The notes: generated by a model from the letters alone, not told the origin. Positions 18,404 through 28,260 are shown, counted from the stretch's first letter. The stretch: 64,000 nt of DNA from Pedobacter sp. AJM (GCF_002197755.1 NZ_NHOT01000003.1:992001-1056000); one strand, 5' to 3'. Made by a program: numbers and translations.

Positions 18404-18580
18404 ATGGAAAAACTTCAAGCATCCCAGATTTTAATGCCAGGCGCTGAAATCAAGGCTATTAGACTTAAACAGTCTAAAGCTGTGAAAGACGCTATCGCTG
18501 CAACCTTCCAATTGCAGGAAGAAATCCTCAAATTAAAAGATGTAGATCAAGAAACGCTAAAACTTGTAGTACAGTTATAA
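18404..18580 (+). CDS. 58-residue small protein upstream of a peptidase
   Basis: ATG 18404 to TAA 18580 encodes 58 residues beginning MEKLQASQIL and ending LKLVVQL; it is probably helical and amphipathic. It has its own promoter box and sits nine bases before the TTG start of the papain-like peptidase. It could be a substrate, inhibitor or leader peptide of that peptidase. There is no double-Gly cleavage site and no signal peptide. Not a family I recognise. Confidence 0.6.
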   Translation: MEKLQASQILMPGAEIKAIRLKQSKAVKDAIAATFQLQEEILKLKDVDQETLKLVVQL

Positions 18581-18589
18581 ACTAGTGTT

Positions 18590-20131
18590 TTGAAGATTCT
18601 CGCTTTCAATGAGGATAATTTAGCGTCCTCACTCTCAAATAAACATACAACTCCTGAACAGGTAAAGCTCAAACAGCATTACAGATATTTCTTGAAATAC
18701 CTGAGCAGTGCGGAACTTGGGGCTAAAACTATCTTGATAGAAGAGGGCTATATCAGTCGCGACTATCTTCATGATTACGCCTCCTATTATGCACTTTGTT
18801 TCGAAAACTACGAAAAGGTTTGTCGAAGGGTGCATTTTTTTGATATAAAGGTTACCAAAAAAATGTTCATGGAGAACATACTGAAACCTAAGGAAGAGGC
18901 GAAAGAGTTCTGGTCGCATTATGTAGGTTTTGTAGTGGTAAAGCCAATTCCGGTGAAGATGATTGGTTATACAGTTCTAAAGACGTATTCTAACGGCGAA
19001 AAACTCAACGACCGCAATTTCTGGGGATTGAGAACCTATAAGATTAATCTGTACGGAACTGCAATAAAACTAAAATCTTTGGCTTTCCAGGAACAGGATT
19101 CCGTCATCGCCGCCTGTGCCACAACGGCCATCTGGTCGATGTTGAACAAGGCCGCGGTAGATTTCCATACGATCCTGAAGTCTCCTAGTCAGATTACCCT
19201 GGATGCGGACAACGTTTCTCCTGACGGAAGCCGTTTGTTCCCGAACAAGGGATTGAGCATCTTACAGATCTCACAAGCCATTTTGAACTCCGGACTTGTA
19301 TCGGAAATTAAAGAAGCAGACCACAGGACGGCTGCGCATCCTTTCAAAGTGGTAAGTAACCATTACCTAAAAAAGATGATTAATGCTTATTCTGGAATAG
19401 GCATACCTATCATCTTGGTTATAAGGGTTCCCAATGGTGGTCAGCATGGGCTTCACGCAATAACAGTATCGGGATTTAAGACCCTAACTCCCCAGCCTAT
19501 AGCTCCTCAAAAAAAGATGAGTTACATGTCGGATAATATTGACAAGATATATGCACATGACGACCAATGGGGGCCTTTTGTGAGGATAAACTTCGAAGGA
19601 GACTTTAATCTAATTACACCGTGGACAGAAGGGCATAAACAAAAAGAACCTACACTTGTCAAAAACATTGTGTTGCCTGTCTACCCAAAGGTCCGGATTT
19701 CTTTTCAGGATCTTGAGGTTATCGTTGCCGGTTTAGATACTATTTTAACATTCTTCTTCGATGGAGTAATCGTTGCAGATCTGGTTTGGGATATTAAAAT
19801 AGAGTACAGCGAAAAATATAAGACTATTATAAAAGGTTCAGGGTTGGATAATGCAAAAAAGGTAGAACTGCTCACCACTAGCCTACCAAAATATGTTTGG
19901 ATCGCATCTTGCTATATTGGACAGCACAAGTTGATGTGTTTTACTTTCGATGCCACTAATATCAACCATGCCATGATTGGTCTAAGTGTTATTTCCTATC
20001 TGCCGGATAATATCCAGAACGAACTGATAAAATTTTTGGATTTAAACAGGGATAGTCTTCAATACCTGTTCAAGCATATGGCAAGTGAAAGATATTATGA
20101 ATTTCTGATCAGTGAACTGGTCAAGAAGTGA
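18590..20131 (+). CDS. Papain/C39-like cysteine peptidase-like protein
   Basis: A 513-residue protein. The first in-frame start after an upstream stop is TTG 18590; the next Met is about 90 residues in, so TTG is the likely start. Catalytic-type residues: Gln169 in FQEQDS, Cys176 in VIAACATTAIW, His289 in GLHAITVSGF and Asp324/325 in YAHDDQWGPF. This is the order of papain-like C39 peptidases. Residues 1-165 and 340-513 are unassigned. No signal peptide or transporter domain is seen, so it is not a bacteriocin exporter. It follows the 58-aa gene closely and may process a Ubl-type or small substrate; that is speculation. Confidence 0.65.
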   Translation: MKILAFNEDNLASSLSNKHTTPEQVKLKQHYRYFLKYLSSAELGAKTILIEEGYISRDYLHDYASYYALCFENYEKVCRRVHFFDIKVTKKMFMENILKPKEEAKEFWSHYVGFVVVKPIPVKMIGYTVLKTYSNGEKLNDRNFWGLRTYKINLYGTAIKLKSLAFQEQDSVIAACATTAIWSMLNKAAVDFHTILKSPSQITLDADNVSPDGSRLFPNKGLSILQISQAILNSGLVSEIKEADHRTAAHPFKVVSNHYLKKMINAYSGIGIPIILVIRVPNGGQHGLHAITVSGFKTLTPQPIAPQKKMSYMSDNIDKIYAHDDQWGPFVRINFEGDFNLITPWTEGHKQKEPTLVKNIVLPVYPKVRISFQDLEVIVAGLDTILTFFFDGVIVADLVWDIKIEYSEKYKTIIKGSGLDNAKKVELLTTSLPKYVWIASCYIGQHKLMCFTFDATNINHAMIGLSVISYLPDNIQNELIKFLDLNRDSLQYLFKHMASERYYEFLISELVKK

Positions 20132-20328
20132 CGTGCAGCAGATATCATTTTCTGAACATCCATAAATTAACATTTCGTAATTGATATCATAACAAGTAAT
20201 GCTCGTGAAAGGCTTATTATCTAGTAAAATCTCACTAAAATGGGTTGCCGACAGTTAGGTATCAACGTAAATTTTCATATAATTCTTAAAGAATATTCTT
20301 TTGAACCCCGTTTATGAAGATACAAAGC

Positions 20329-20559
20329 CTATTTTATGATTAGCATTTCATCAACACCTATATTAAGTTTATCTGCTATTGCTTTAATCATACTAATAGA
20401 GGTATTTGTTTCAGCCCTTTCTATTCGTCCAATTTGCCTAGTATCAAATTTAGTAAGTTCGGCAAGCTTTTCTTGAGTGATACCTTGCTTCTCTCTGATT
20501 TCAATTAACTTTCGACCTACGGCTTCTAAATACTTCTGATCTCTATACTGTTTTCCCAC
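20329..20559 (-). CDS. XRE-family transcriptional regulator
   Basis: From GTG 20559 this gives 76 residues with a textbook HTH_3 domain (IREKQGITQEKLAELTKFD, then RQIGRIERAETNTS). The frame stays open to ATG 20640, but the extra 27 residues are hydrophobic and unlike this family, and a -7-like box (CAAAATATA on +, 20571-20579) lies just upstream of the GTG. The start is therefore uncertain. It stands alone, so its targets are unknown. Confidence 0.75.
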   Translation of the reverse strand: MGKQYRDQKYLEAVGRKLIEIREKQGITQEKLAELTKFDTRQIGRIERAETNTSISMIKAIADKLNIGVDEMLIIK

Positions 20560-20593
20560 AGAACTAAAGTCAAAATATAAAAGAATTAATGTT

Positions 20594-20609
20594 AGGACAT
20601 ATTTGTCCT
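20594..20609. promoter_or_regulatory. Candidate operator of the XRE gene
   Basis: AGGACA-TATT-TGTCCT is a perfect 6-bp inverted repeat about where the -33 element of the putative promoter would be; it suits autorepression if the GTG start is used. Confidence 0.35.
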
Positions 20610-20771
20610 TTTTACCTTTTATTATTATATTTGAAAACATAATAACTTATTGTTAATAAGTTATTTAATTTTTGGTATTAATAAGAGTCTCGCTTGCTAA
20701 ATTCTGACAATTGCGATTGAACGAGACAATAGATTAATGCCCATGACAATATTATGTGTAATTTCGTCTTA

Positions 20772-20892
20772 CACTATAGCGTTATGGGCTCTATTGTATT
20801 CGTTTCAAAAGGCCGTCAGAAGCCTAGCAAGATGATATATAGAGCCTGCTATAGTGCATTTATATCTGAGACTCGTATAAACCTATACGAGT
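20772..20892. repeat. Nested inverted repeats in the intergenic region 20641-21081
   Basis: CACTATAGC (20772-20780) plus GGCTCTAT (20787-20794) pair with ATAGAGCC (20839-20846) plus GCTATAGTG (20848-20856), an 85-base hairpin. Right beside it ACTCGTATA (20871-20879) pairs with TATACGAGT (20884-20892) over a 4-base loop. The rest of the 440-base gap upstream of the TlpA-like gene shows no gene. Confidence 0.5.
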
Positions 20893-21081
20893 ATGAACTT
20901 TAAATCGACACATCTTTTCAATCACCTTATCTCCTTGGTGATCTGCGCTCCAGAATAGCTTTATAAATATGGCAGGGGACCCTAATGGTTAATGATAAAT
21001 AGGTTCTTTATAATGCTCCCTGCCTTATTTTTTTCACTTCTTTTTAAAGAATATTTCTTCTAAAACCAACTAACCGAATTC

Positions 21082-22548
21082 ATGAAAAAAACGATAAAAA
21101 TAGTCGTAATGGCTATGCTATGCCCTTTTCTTTCCAATCGCGGAGGGCCATACAAGAAAGGAAAACAGCAAAGACCAATTACCATCAGACCACTTGCAAC
21201 ACTTGCATTTAGAGAAATTAGGCCAAAGAAATTATTCCACAGCTTAACAATATTAGTCTCGGCAGTAATGTTTTCTTTTATCAGCCGCGTAAAAGGACAA
21301 GAAAGTTATTCGAATATCCAATCTTTACGGATTGGGGAAAAAGTGCCGGAAAATTTCTGGAAGATAAAACATACTTTTTTCGGCCAAGGAAAAATTACTG
21401 TTCATGATCTATCCATATATAGGGGCAAACTCCTTGTCCTAGACTTCTGGGCCACATGGTGCGGTAGCTGTGTAGCACATATGCCGGATAATGAAAAAAT
21501 TTCAACGGAATTAGATGGTATTTTTTCGCTAGTGCCCATCACCAGGGAACCTTATACTAAAATCTTCAGTTTTTTTTCAAACAATGATCATGTTAAGAAC
21601 GTCAAGCTCCCAACAATTGTATCGGATGTTACCTTGAAAGAATTTTTCCCCCATCAGATCTTGCCCCATTATATATGGATAAGTAAAGAGGGCGAAGTGC
21701 TTGCTTCATCTGAACATGAGATGTTCACAAAAGAAAATATCCGAAAATTAACTAAGGGCAAAACAGTTTTACTGGATAAAAAAATTGATCAGGATATAAA
21801 TAGTCCCCTTTATTTATCAAAAGAGATCCAGGCCAATGTTGAAGTTCGTCAATCTACAATACTCATCAAAGGCCGCATTAAGGGACTGCCCACTATCAAG
21901 AAAACAAGATCAATAGAAAATAAAAAAACTGGTGTGCTGTATGCTAACCAATCTTTATTAAGAATCTTTGCAGATCTGGGAAAAGGCTTAATCCCTGGCT
22001 TCAACCGTAAGAGAATAATAGTTGAGCATGATAACCATACCCCATTGCAATCAGATAATGGAGAATTGGGAGATGAAGAATATTACTCTTTCGACGTTAA
22101 CCAAATCCAACTCACAGATTCCATATTGCTTGAGCAGCTAAATCTTTCTTCCGGATTTTTAGGCAGAATAGAGAACAGAAAGATCGCCTGCATGATACTT
22201 TCAAAAGTTGGCTCAATTCAAAAATTGGCCTCAGTAGGCGGCAAAAAGGTTAACGGGCTTTTCGAAAAAGATTCCAGTTACATCCTCAACGGCACAATTA
22301 AGGCGATGGTCGCGAGAATGAATGATATTGATATCCCTCTGCCGCTTGTCATTGATGAGACCGGGATCAGTGAGCGTATCGATATCAGCCTTAAATCAGA
22401 TCCATCAGATTTAAAGGGACTAAACAATGAACTGAAAGAGTATGGCCTGGCACTTATCCCACAGGACAGAACGATCGATATGCTTGTGATATCAAAGGGG
22501 AAAACAGTTCAACAAAAATCAACGGAAATTCAAAAAGCAGGATTATGA
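21082..22548 (+). CDS. TlpA-like thioredoxin-domain protein with DUF3738-like C-terminus
   Basis: A 488-residue protein. A first hydrophobic stretch (residues 1-18) and a second at about 50-72 ending in RVKGQE suggest a long or duplicated signal region; the second looks like the true signal peptide. Residues 85-215 are a TlpA/thioredoxin domain with LDFWATWCGSCVAH, so the redox CxxC is intact. The C-terminal end (LKEYGLALIPQDR) resembles the DUF3738 module found with TlpA in Bacteroidota. It overlaps the SusC gene by four bases. It probably acts in the periplasm beside the outer-membrane transporter. Confidence 0.78.
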   Translation: MKKTIKIVVMAMLCPFLSNRGGPYKKGKQQRPITIRPLATLAFREIRPKKLFHSLTILVSAVMFSFISRVKGQESYSNIQSLRIGEKVPENFWKIKHTFFGQGKITVHDLSIYRGKLLVLDFWATWCGSCVAHMPDNEKISTELDGIFSLVPITREPYTKIFSFFSNNDHVKNVKLPTIVSDVTLKEFFPHQILPHYIWISKEGEVLASSEHEMFTKENIRKLTKGKTVLLDKKIDQDINSPLYLSKEIQANVEVRQSTILIKGRIKGLPTIKKTRSIENKKTGVLYANQSLLRIFADLGKGLIPGFNRKRIIVEHDNHTPLQSDNGELGDEEYYSFDVNQIQLTDSILLEQLNLSSGFLGRIENRKIACMILSKVGSIQKLASVGGKKVNGLFEKDSSYILNGTIKAMVARMNDIDIPLPLVIDETGISERIDISLKSDPSDLKGLNNELKEYGLALIPQDRTIDMLVISKGKTVQQKSTEIQKAGL

Positions 22549-25500
22549 GAAATGCCCTATTGACATTATTATTTATATCGGTTTCAACATTTGTCCATGG
22601 ACAATATATCGTGAAGGGAAGAATAACGGGTGCCAACATGAGTCTTGCTGGTGCCTCAGTAAAATCAACCGATAATAAAATAAACATCACCAGTGATTCA
22701 GCCGGACGCTTCGAGTTCCGCACATCTGAAAAAGAAATTACGCTATTGATTTCGCACATTGGTTTTAATACAGAAAAACTAATAGTAAAGCTACCACAGG
22801 ATTTACCACTTACGATTAACCTTAATGCATCTGAAAGCCAACTGGAAGACGTATCAGTATCTACAGGTTATCAGTTTGTACCTAAAGAACGATCAACCGG
22901 AGCTTTTGATTTCATCAAAAAAGAGACCTTCAACGAGCAAATCAGCACTGACGTGCTGAGCCGTCTTGAAGCTGTTGCAAATGGTGTAAGTTTTAATAGG
23001 ACCACGCAATCAGCTTCAGGATTGATCATCAGAGGGCTAAGTACCCTCAGTGGACCAAAACAACCGCTTATCGTTGTTGACAATTTCCCATATGAAGGCG
23101 ACCTGAATAACCTGAACCCAAATGATGTAGAAAATATCTCTATTTTGAAAGACGCGGCTGCATCTTCAATCTGGGGGACCAGGGCAGGCAATGGAGTTAT
23201 TGTGATCACAACCAAAAAGGGAAAGTTGAATACCGCTTTAAAAACGGAATTCAACACCAATTTAACAATAGCAGGTGAGCCAGATCTTTCTTACATACCG
23301 CAGCTTTCTTCATCAGTCTATATCGATATTGAGAAGATGCTCTTCGCAAATAAATACCGCTTTTCAGACACATCTTCGACCAGACGCCTTCCATTCAGCC
23401 CGGCATATGAGCTGATGTTCAAACAGCTTAATGGTAAAATAAGCAAGACAGATTTGGAACGGCAGTTATCTGGTCTTGCAGCCGTTGACCTAAGAGATGA
23501 GTACCAGAATGCTACATATAGGAAAGCCATCAACCAACAGTATGCATTAGCTTTGAGCGGTGGATCGGCGAAAGCGTCATGGTATTTTTCTTCGGGCTAT
23601 GACAGAAATATCAGTAACCTTCATGCTGTTTACAACCGGGTAAATCTCAATTTCCAGAATTCTTATGCTCCGGCGAAATTCGTAAAGCTCAACACGGCCA
23701 TCCGCTACACCCAGAGCCAAAGCACCGGAGGAAGGCCTAGTTATGGAAGCATTAGGATGACCAATCAGGAACTTCCGCCATATACAAGGTTTATGGATGA
23801 TAACGGAAATGCTTTATCGATCGCGAGGACCTATAGACAGAATTATATCGATACTGTGGGAAAGGGAAAGCTATTGAACTGGAATTACTATATGGATGAT
23901 TACCAGAATAATTCCTCTGTGAATAAGATTAGTGACCTTGTCTTAAACGTCGGTGCAGATCTCAGCCTGGCCAAATGGTTAACCGGAGAGCTCAAGTACC
24001 AATATGAGAAGCAGGATGCAAATTCCGATTTTTTAAATGGCGCGGACAGTTATTTCGCGCGAAACCTGATCAATCAGTATAGCCAGATCAACCAGGCAGC
24101 TGGCACGGTAAAATATATTGTTCCAAAGGGTGGCATACTGGACCAGTCAGCAAATCTGCTTATAGCCCAGTCCTTCCGTGCACAGCTTAATTTTAACAAG
24201 GCATGGGGTAAACATGAAGCTACGGCATTGGCCGGAGCAGAACTGAGGGACCAGAGCCTCAACGGAACAACCAACAGAACTTTTGGATATGACCCCGAAC
24301 TGATCACCTATCAGAATACGGACCTCACCATATCCTATCCAAGTATTGTAAACGGGGCAAGGTCGTTTATTCCGGATATGTCCGGTTTCATAGGGACAAC
24401 CAACCGCTTCGTATCCGCGTTTTTTAACGGCGCATATACTTATGATGGAAAATATGTCATCTCAGGAAGTGCGAGGAGGGATGCATCGAACTTGTTCGGT
24501 GTAAACGCCAACGATAAATGGAACCTTTTGTGGTCCGTGGGTGGGGCATGGAGCATCAGCCGCGAATCTTTTTACGACGTGCAATGGCTTTCCTATCTAA
24601 AGCTGAGGGCAACATACGGGTTTAGCGGAAATGTAGACCTTAATCGGTCGGCGGTAACCACTGTACAGTTTCTGAACACCTCTCCCTACACACTTACACC
24701 TATAGGACGTTTCTCACAGTTTGCCAATCCTGAGCTCAGATGGGAAAAGGTGAGGATGACCAATGTAGCCATTGATTTTGCAACTACAGGAAACAGGATC
24801 TTTGGCAGTATTGATTTTTTCTGGAAGCATTCCAGTGACCTGTTCGGGCCTTCACAGATGGACTATACTACAGGTACATCGACCACAATCACACGCAACA
24901 TCGCTTCTCTCAATGGAAAAGGATTTGACTTGGCGCTTAATTCGGTAAACTTAAGTGGACCCATTAAATGGACAACCAATATAAATTTTAGCATTTACCG
25001 GGACAAAGTAGGTGCATATTACAAAAACGCAGTAAATGGAAGTGATTTTCTGACCGGGGCATCGCCCAGTGTAACAGCAGTTTCAGGAAAGCCTTTGTAT
25101 GCCATGTATTCATACCGTTGGGAAGGGCTGGACCCGCAGAACGGTGATCCGGTCGGCTTTATCAACGGGCACAAAAGCAAAAACTACAATGCCATCACAG
25201 GGGATTCGACAAAAGTCACGGACCTCATATATAGCGGATCAGCGTTACCCACGGTTTATGGCTCTGTTGGAAATTCTGTGAGTTACAAGAACTTTTCGGT
25301 TACGCTCAGGGTACTCTTTAATCTGGGATACTATTATCGAAGGGGAGCAGTGAACTACAGCACACTATTTTCCTCAAACCTGGGCGGGCACCCTGAACTG
25401 GAAAACCGATGGAAAAAGCCCGGGGATGAGATAAGTACAAATGTTCCGTCGATGGTATATCCCACAAGCAGTAGCCGTGACAGTTATTATGCCGGTTCTG

Positions 25501-25733
25501 AGGCTACAATTGAAAAAGGCGACCATGTCAGGTTACAGTATATCAATCTTTCCTATGATTTCACGCGGAATGCCTTAAGAAAACTTCCTTTCCAGAACCT
25601 GCGGATTTATGCAAACATCAGCAACCTGGGCATCTTATGGGCTGCCAATAAAGAGGGTATAGATCCCGAGTACCGGCTAAATGCGGTCCCACCACCAAAA
25701 ACATTTGCTTTTGGAATAAACCTCACACTTTAA
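22545..25733 (+). CDS. SusC/RagA-family TonB-linked outer-membrane receptor
   Basis: A 1062-residue protein. A signal peptide ends near FVHGQ, then a CarboxypepD-regulatory-like beta-sandwich (22-100; VKGRITGANMSLAGASV), then the plug (about 105-225) with the family signature NVESISILKDAAASSIWG-like segment ending in the GNGVIVITTKKG motif, then a large barrel to the C-terminus. It imports glycans or peptides in a complex with the SusD lipoprotein encoded 10 bases downstream. Translation is coupled to the TlpA-like gene. Substrate cannot be told; no glycoside hydrolase or sigma/anti-sigma pair lies nearby. Confidence 0.95.
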   Translation: MRNALLTLLFISVSTFVHGQYIVKGRITGANMSLAGASVKSTDNKINITSDSAGRFEFRTSEKEITLLISHIGFNTEKLIVKLPQDLPLTINLNASESQLEDVSVSTGYQFVPKERSTGAFDFIKKETFNEQISTDVLSRLEAVANGVSFNRTTQSASGLIIRGLSTLSGPKQPLIVVDNFPYEGDLNNLNPNDVENISILKDAAASSIWGTRAGNGVIVITTKKGKLNTALKTEFNTNLTIAGEPDLSYIPQLSSSVYIDIEKMLFANKYRFSDTSSTRRLPFSPAYELMFKQLNGKISKTDLERQLSGLAAVDLRDEYQNATYRKAINQQYALALSGGSAKASWYFSSGYDRNISNLHAVYNRVNLNFQNSYAPAKFVKLNTAIRYTQSQSTGGRPSYGSIRMTNQELPPYTRFMDDNGNALSIARTYRQNYIDTVGKGKLLNWNYYMDDYQNNSSVNKISDLVLNVGADLSLAKWLTGELKYQYEKQDANSDFLNGADSYFARNLINQYSQINQAAGTVKYIVPKGGILDQSANLLIAQSFRAQLNFNKAWGKHEATALAGAELRDQSLNGTTNRTFGYDPELITYQNTDLTISYPSIVNGARSFIPDMSGFIGTTNRFVSAFFNGAYTYDGKYVISGSARRDASNLFGVNANDKWNLLWSVGGAWSISRESFYDVQWLSYLKLRATYGFSGNVDLNRSAVTTVQFLNTSPYTLTPIGRFSQFANPELRWEKVRMTNVAIDFATTGNRIFGSIDFFWKHSSDLFGPSQMDYTTGTSTTITRNIASLNGKGFDLALNSVNLSGPIKWTTNINFSIYRDKVGAYYKNAVNGSDFLTGASPSVTAVSGKPLYAMYSYRWEGLDPQNGDPVGFINGHKSKNYNAITGDSTKVTDLIYSGSALPTVYGSVGNSVSYKNFSVTLRVLFNLGYYYRRGAVNYSTLFSSNLGGHPELENRWKKPGDEISTNVPSMVYPTSSSRDSYYAGSEATIEKGDHVRLQYINLSYDFTRNALRKLPFQNLRIYANISNLGILWAANKEGIDPEYRLNAVPPPKTFAFGINLTL

Positions 25734-25743
25734 ATGATAAGAC

Positions 25744-27102
25744 ATGAAAACATTCAGTATTTTGATAGCGGTATGCGCGATCTGTACCCTAGCATCCTGC
25801 AAGAAATTTCTTGATAAAGAGCCTAAAAAATCCCTGGTAATCCTCAGGACCCTCGCCGACCTCCAGGGAATTTTGGACGATTACGAAAACATCATCAATG
25901 AACCTTACTCAATGGAAATGAGCGCTGATGACTACTACCTCACCACTGCTGATTTCCTGGCCCTGAACGGGGAAGAGAACAGACGGGTCTATACATGGGA
26001 ACCCAGCTATCTCTTCGGGAGTGGGGCAGCAACGGAATGGTATTTTTCCTATCAGCACATCTATAGGGCAAATACTGTTCTGGAAGTCATTGATGGCATC
26101 CAGCGGACACCTTCCAACGCCTCAGAATGGGACAATTTAAAGGGTCAGGCATATTTTTTAAGGGCCAGGGCTTTATTGGGTGTCGTCAATACCTGGACAT
26201 CTGCATATGACCCAAGATCTTCTTCCACCGAACTTGGGGTGCCAATCCGGTTGGGTACAGATTTTAATGTACCTTCAACAAGATCAACTCTTGAGGAAAG
26301 CTATAAGCAGGTTATTACTGATCTCAAGGAAGCGATTCCACTGCTGCAACAAAATCCCCTGCACGTTTTTAGATCATCAAAACCTGCTGCATTGGGATTA
26401 TTAGCCAGGGTCTATCTATTTATGGGGCAATATGATAAATGTCTGGAGTATGCAGATAGTTATTTGAAGATTAAAAATACCCTGATTGATTACAATACCT
26501 TAAATCCAGCTACCAATTACCCGGTTCAGGAGTTCAACAGCGAGGTAGCTTATGCCTGCGCCATGCCGACACCTCAGGCTCTTGGGGTTTCAAGGGGAAA
26601 GGTAGATACAGTGCTTTTTAGGACTTACCAAAATGGAGACCTCAGAAAAACTATCTTTTTCAGGGATAACAAAAACGGTACTTATGGCTTTAGGGGAAGT
26701 TACCAGGGAAGTCTTTACCTTTTTTCAGGGATTGCCACAGATGAAGTTTTTCTGATGAGGGCAGAGAGTTATGCGCGGCTTGGAAACCTAGACGCAGCAA
26801 CTGATGACCTTAACACTTTGCTTAAGTCAAGATGGAGCAAATCACAGGCATTTATCCCGGTTTCGATAAAAAATAAAAATGAAATGCTAAGTATGGTATT
26901 ATTAGAAAGGAGAAAAGAGCTGTTGTTTAGAGGCCTAAGGTGGCCAGAGCTAAAAAGACTGAATAGGGACGGGGCAAATATTCTGGTTTCAAGAAATGTC
27001 AATAACAGGATTTATACCTTAAAACCTAATGATCTGCGATATGCTTTACCTATCCCAGAAGGGATTATTGGTCTGACCGGAATGCAGCAAAACCCCAGAT
27101 AA
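25744..27102 (+). CDS. SusD/RagB-family nutrient-binding lipoprotein
   Basis: A 452-residue lipoprotein with lipobox LASC near residue 19 followed by KKFLDKEPKKS, typical of SusD. Helical TPR-like segments and the late AESYARLGNLDAATDDLNTL region match the family. It is exported to the cell surface and caps the SusC barrel. It is the last gene of the TlpA-SusC-SusD operon; the next genes are on the other strand. Confidence 0.95.
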   Translation: MKTFSILIAVCAICTLASCKKFLDKEPKKSLVILRTLADLQGILDDYENIINEPYSMEMSADDYYLTTADFLALNGEENRRVYTWEPSYLFGSGAATEWYFSYQHIYRANTVLEVIDGIQRTPSNASEWDNLKGQAYFLRARALLGVVNTWTSAYDPRSSSTELGVPIRLGTDFNVPSTRSTLEESYKQVITDLKEAIPLLQQNPLHVFRSSKPAALGLLARVYLFMGQYDKCLEYADSYLKIKNTLIDYNTLNPATNYPVQEFNSEVAYACAMPTPQALGVSRGKVDTVLFRTYQNGDLRKTIFFRDNKNGTYGFRGSYQGSLYLFSGIATDEVFLMRAESYARLGNLDAATDDLNTLLKSRWSKSQAFIPVSIKNKNEMLSMVLLERRKELLFRGLRWPELKRLNRDGANILVSRNVNNRIYTLKPNDLRYALPIPEGIIGLTGMQQNPR

Positions 27103-27106
27103 AAAA

Positions 27107-27137
27107 AGCTGTTGTCAGCAGAACACTGACAACAGCT
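27107..27137. terminator. Strong terminator between converging genes
   Basis: AGCTGTTGTCAG (27107-27118) pairs perfectly with CTGACAACAGCT (27126-27137) over a 7-base loop. The A-run before it gives a U-run for the leftward transcript of the DUF6520 gene; it may also slow the SusD transcript. Confidence 0.7.
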
Positions 27138-27144
27138 GATAATA

Positions 27145-27477
27145 TTACTCGAACGGACGTTTAGAAACATTCGTATCTTCCATTACATCCTGATCCGTTT
27201 TGTCCTCCAGGTAACTATCGATAGTCGTTGGGACTGTAACTTGACAAGGAATCTGCGCAAGACCACCACAAGGTGATGCATCTCCTGGATCGCTTGACCA
27301 GTTTGCCGGGTCATTCGCACCGGCTACATCACTACCGGTATAGTAGTAAGTGGTCGCCTTTTCATTGATGTTTTTGTTTTCTTTGTTAAAAGGTTTAAAC
27401 GCAAAGGTCAAACCCATAATTGCTACAAGAGCAAATGTAAACATAGCTCCCAGCCATGTTTTTTTATTGTTTTTCAT
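27145..27477 (-). CDS. DUF6520-like small exported protein
   Basis: From ATG 27477 this gives about 110 residues: a lysine start (MKNNKKTW), one hydrophobic segment (LGAMFTFALVAIMGLTFAF) and a polar part with YYYTGSD and two late Cys. This layout is that of DUF6520 proteins of Bacteroidota. A start four codons earlier (27489) is possible. It faces away from the SusCD operon. Role unknown. Confidence 0.65.
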   Translation of the reverse strand: MKNNKKTWLGAMFTFALVAIMGLTFAFKPFNKENKNINEKATTYYYTGSDVAGANDPANWSSDPGDASPCGGLAQIPCQVTVPTTIDSYLEDKTDQDVMEDTNVSKRPFE

Positions 27478-27531
27478 GTTTCTTACCATGATATGCGACT
27501 TTTTATAAAATCAAAAAAGTGTTCCAAAAAC

Positions 27532-27873
27532 TTATGTTTTATGTTTAGTTAAGGTTGTCCTTAGGCGGACCTCGCCGGGAACATTTTCATTAACGATGAA
27601 TCTTGTTCCCATTTCCCGGATGACGTTGTCAGCAGCATCCGGGATAACCGCGAAGAGGCTGTGTTTGCGGTCGTGAACAAATCTGTGAAGAACCCTCTTT
27701 TGAGCATCAGGATACCATAAGTCCAACCTGCCATGATGGACGTAAATCCTGGTCACTGCAGTAATGCAGTAAATGATAAATCTGATAAACAGCATTACCA
27801 TATAGGCGAGTGTGGCAATAAAGGACATGATCCTGGCCACCTGTGTTATCTTTGCTGTATCTAAAACTTTCAT
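27532..27873 (-). CDS. Hypothetical protein with one membrane helix
   Basis: ATG 27873 (preceded by an AAAGGG-type site) gives 113 residues with a hydrophobic helix at about 12-40 and a charged C-terminal half (YVHHGRLDLWYPDAQKR, then RHKHSLF-like basic region). The frame is open to 28068, but that part is Pro/Arg/Lys-rich and unlike a normal start. No family recognised. It lies just upstream of the DUF6520 gene on the same strand and may be paired with it. Confidence 0.4.
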   Translation of the reverse strand: MKVLDTAKITQVARIMSFIATLAYMVMLFIRFIIYCITAVTRIYVHHGRLDLWYPDAQKRVLHRFVHDRKHSLFAVIPDAADNVIREMGTRFIVNENVPGEVRLRTTLTKHKT

Positions 27874-28260
27874 CCCTTTACACTGACTTTGTTTTCCTTT
27901 TGAAAAGCGGCGCAACCTTGGCGCTGGCCTGCCCTGTATTTTGCACTTTATCGTTGTACCCACGTTCCATATACCAGATGCCCGGCCTTTCTTTCCAGTA
28001 CCGCGGGCTTTGACCTGATTTACAGGCATTACCTCGGGGGCCTGTAAATCGGTTCTGATATTTACCATCAGGAATTAATGGCAGCCAAGTCGGTACTCCC
28101 CATCAATTTTTTTATGATATAATTAAAGTTAGGTCCATCAGATTTAGGGAACCCCAGCACAATTCGGGAATTTATAGTGTCCTTTTTGAGTATTCCAGGG
28201 TGGAAAAAGAGAATGATTTACCGACTTTCAGGAATGTAAGACAGCAGGTAGAGAACTGAT

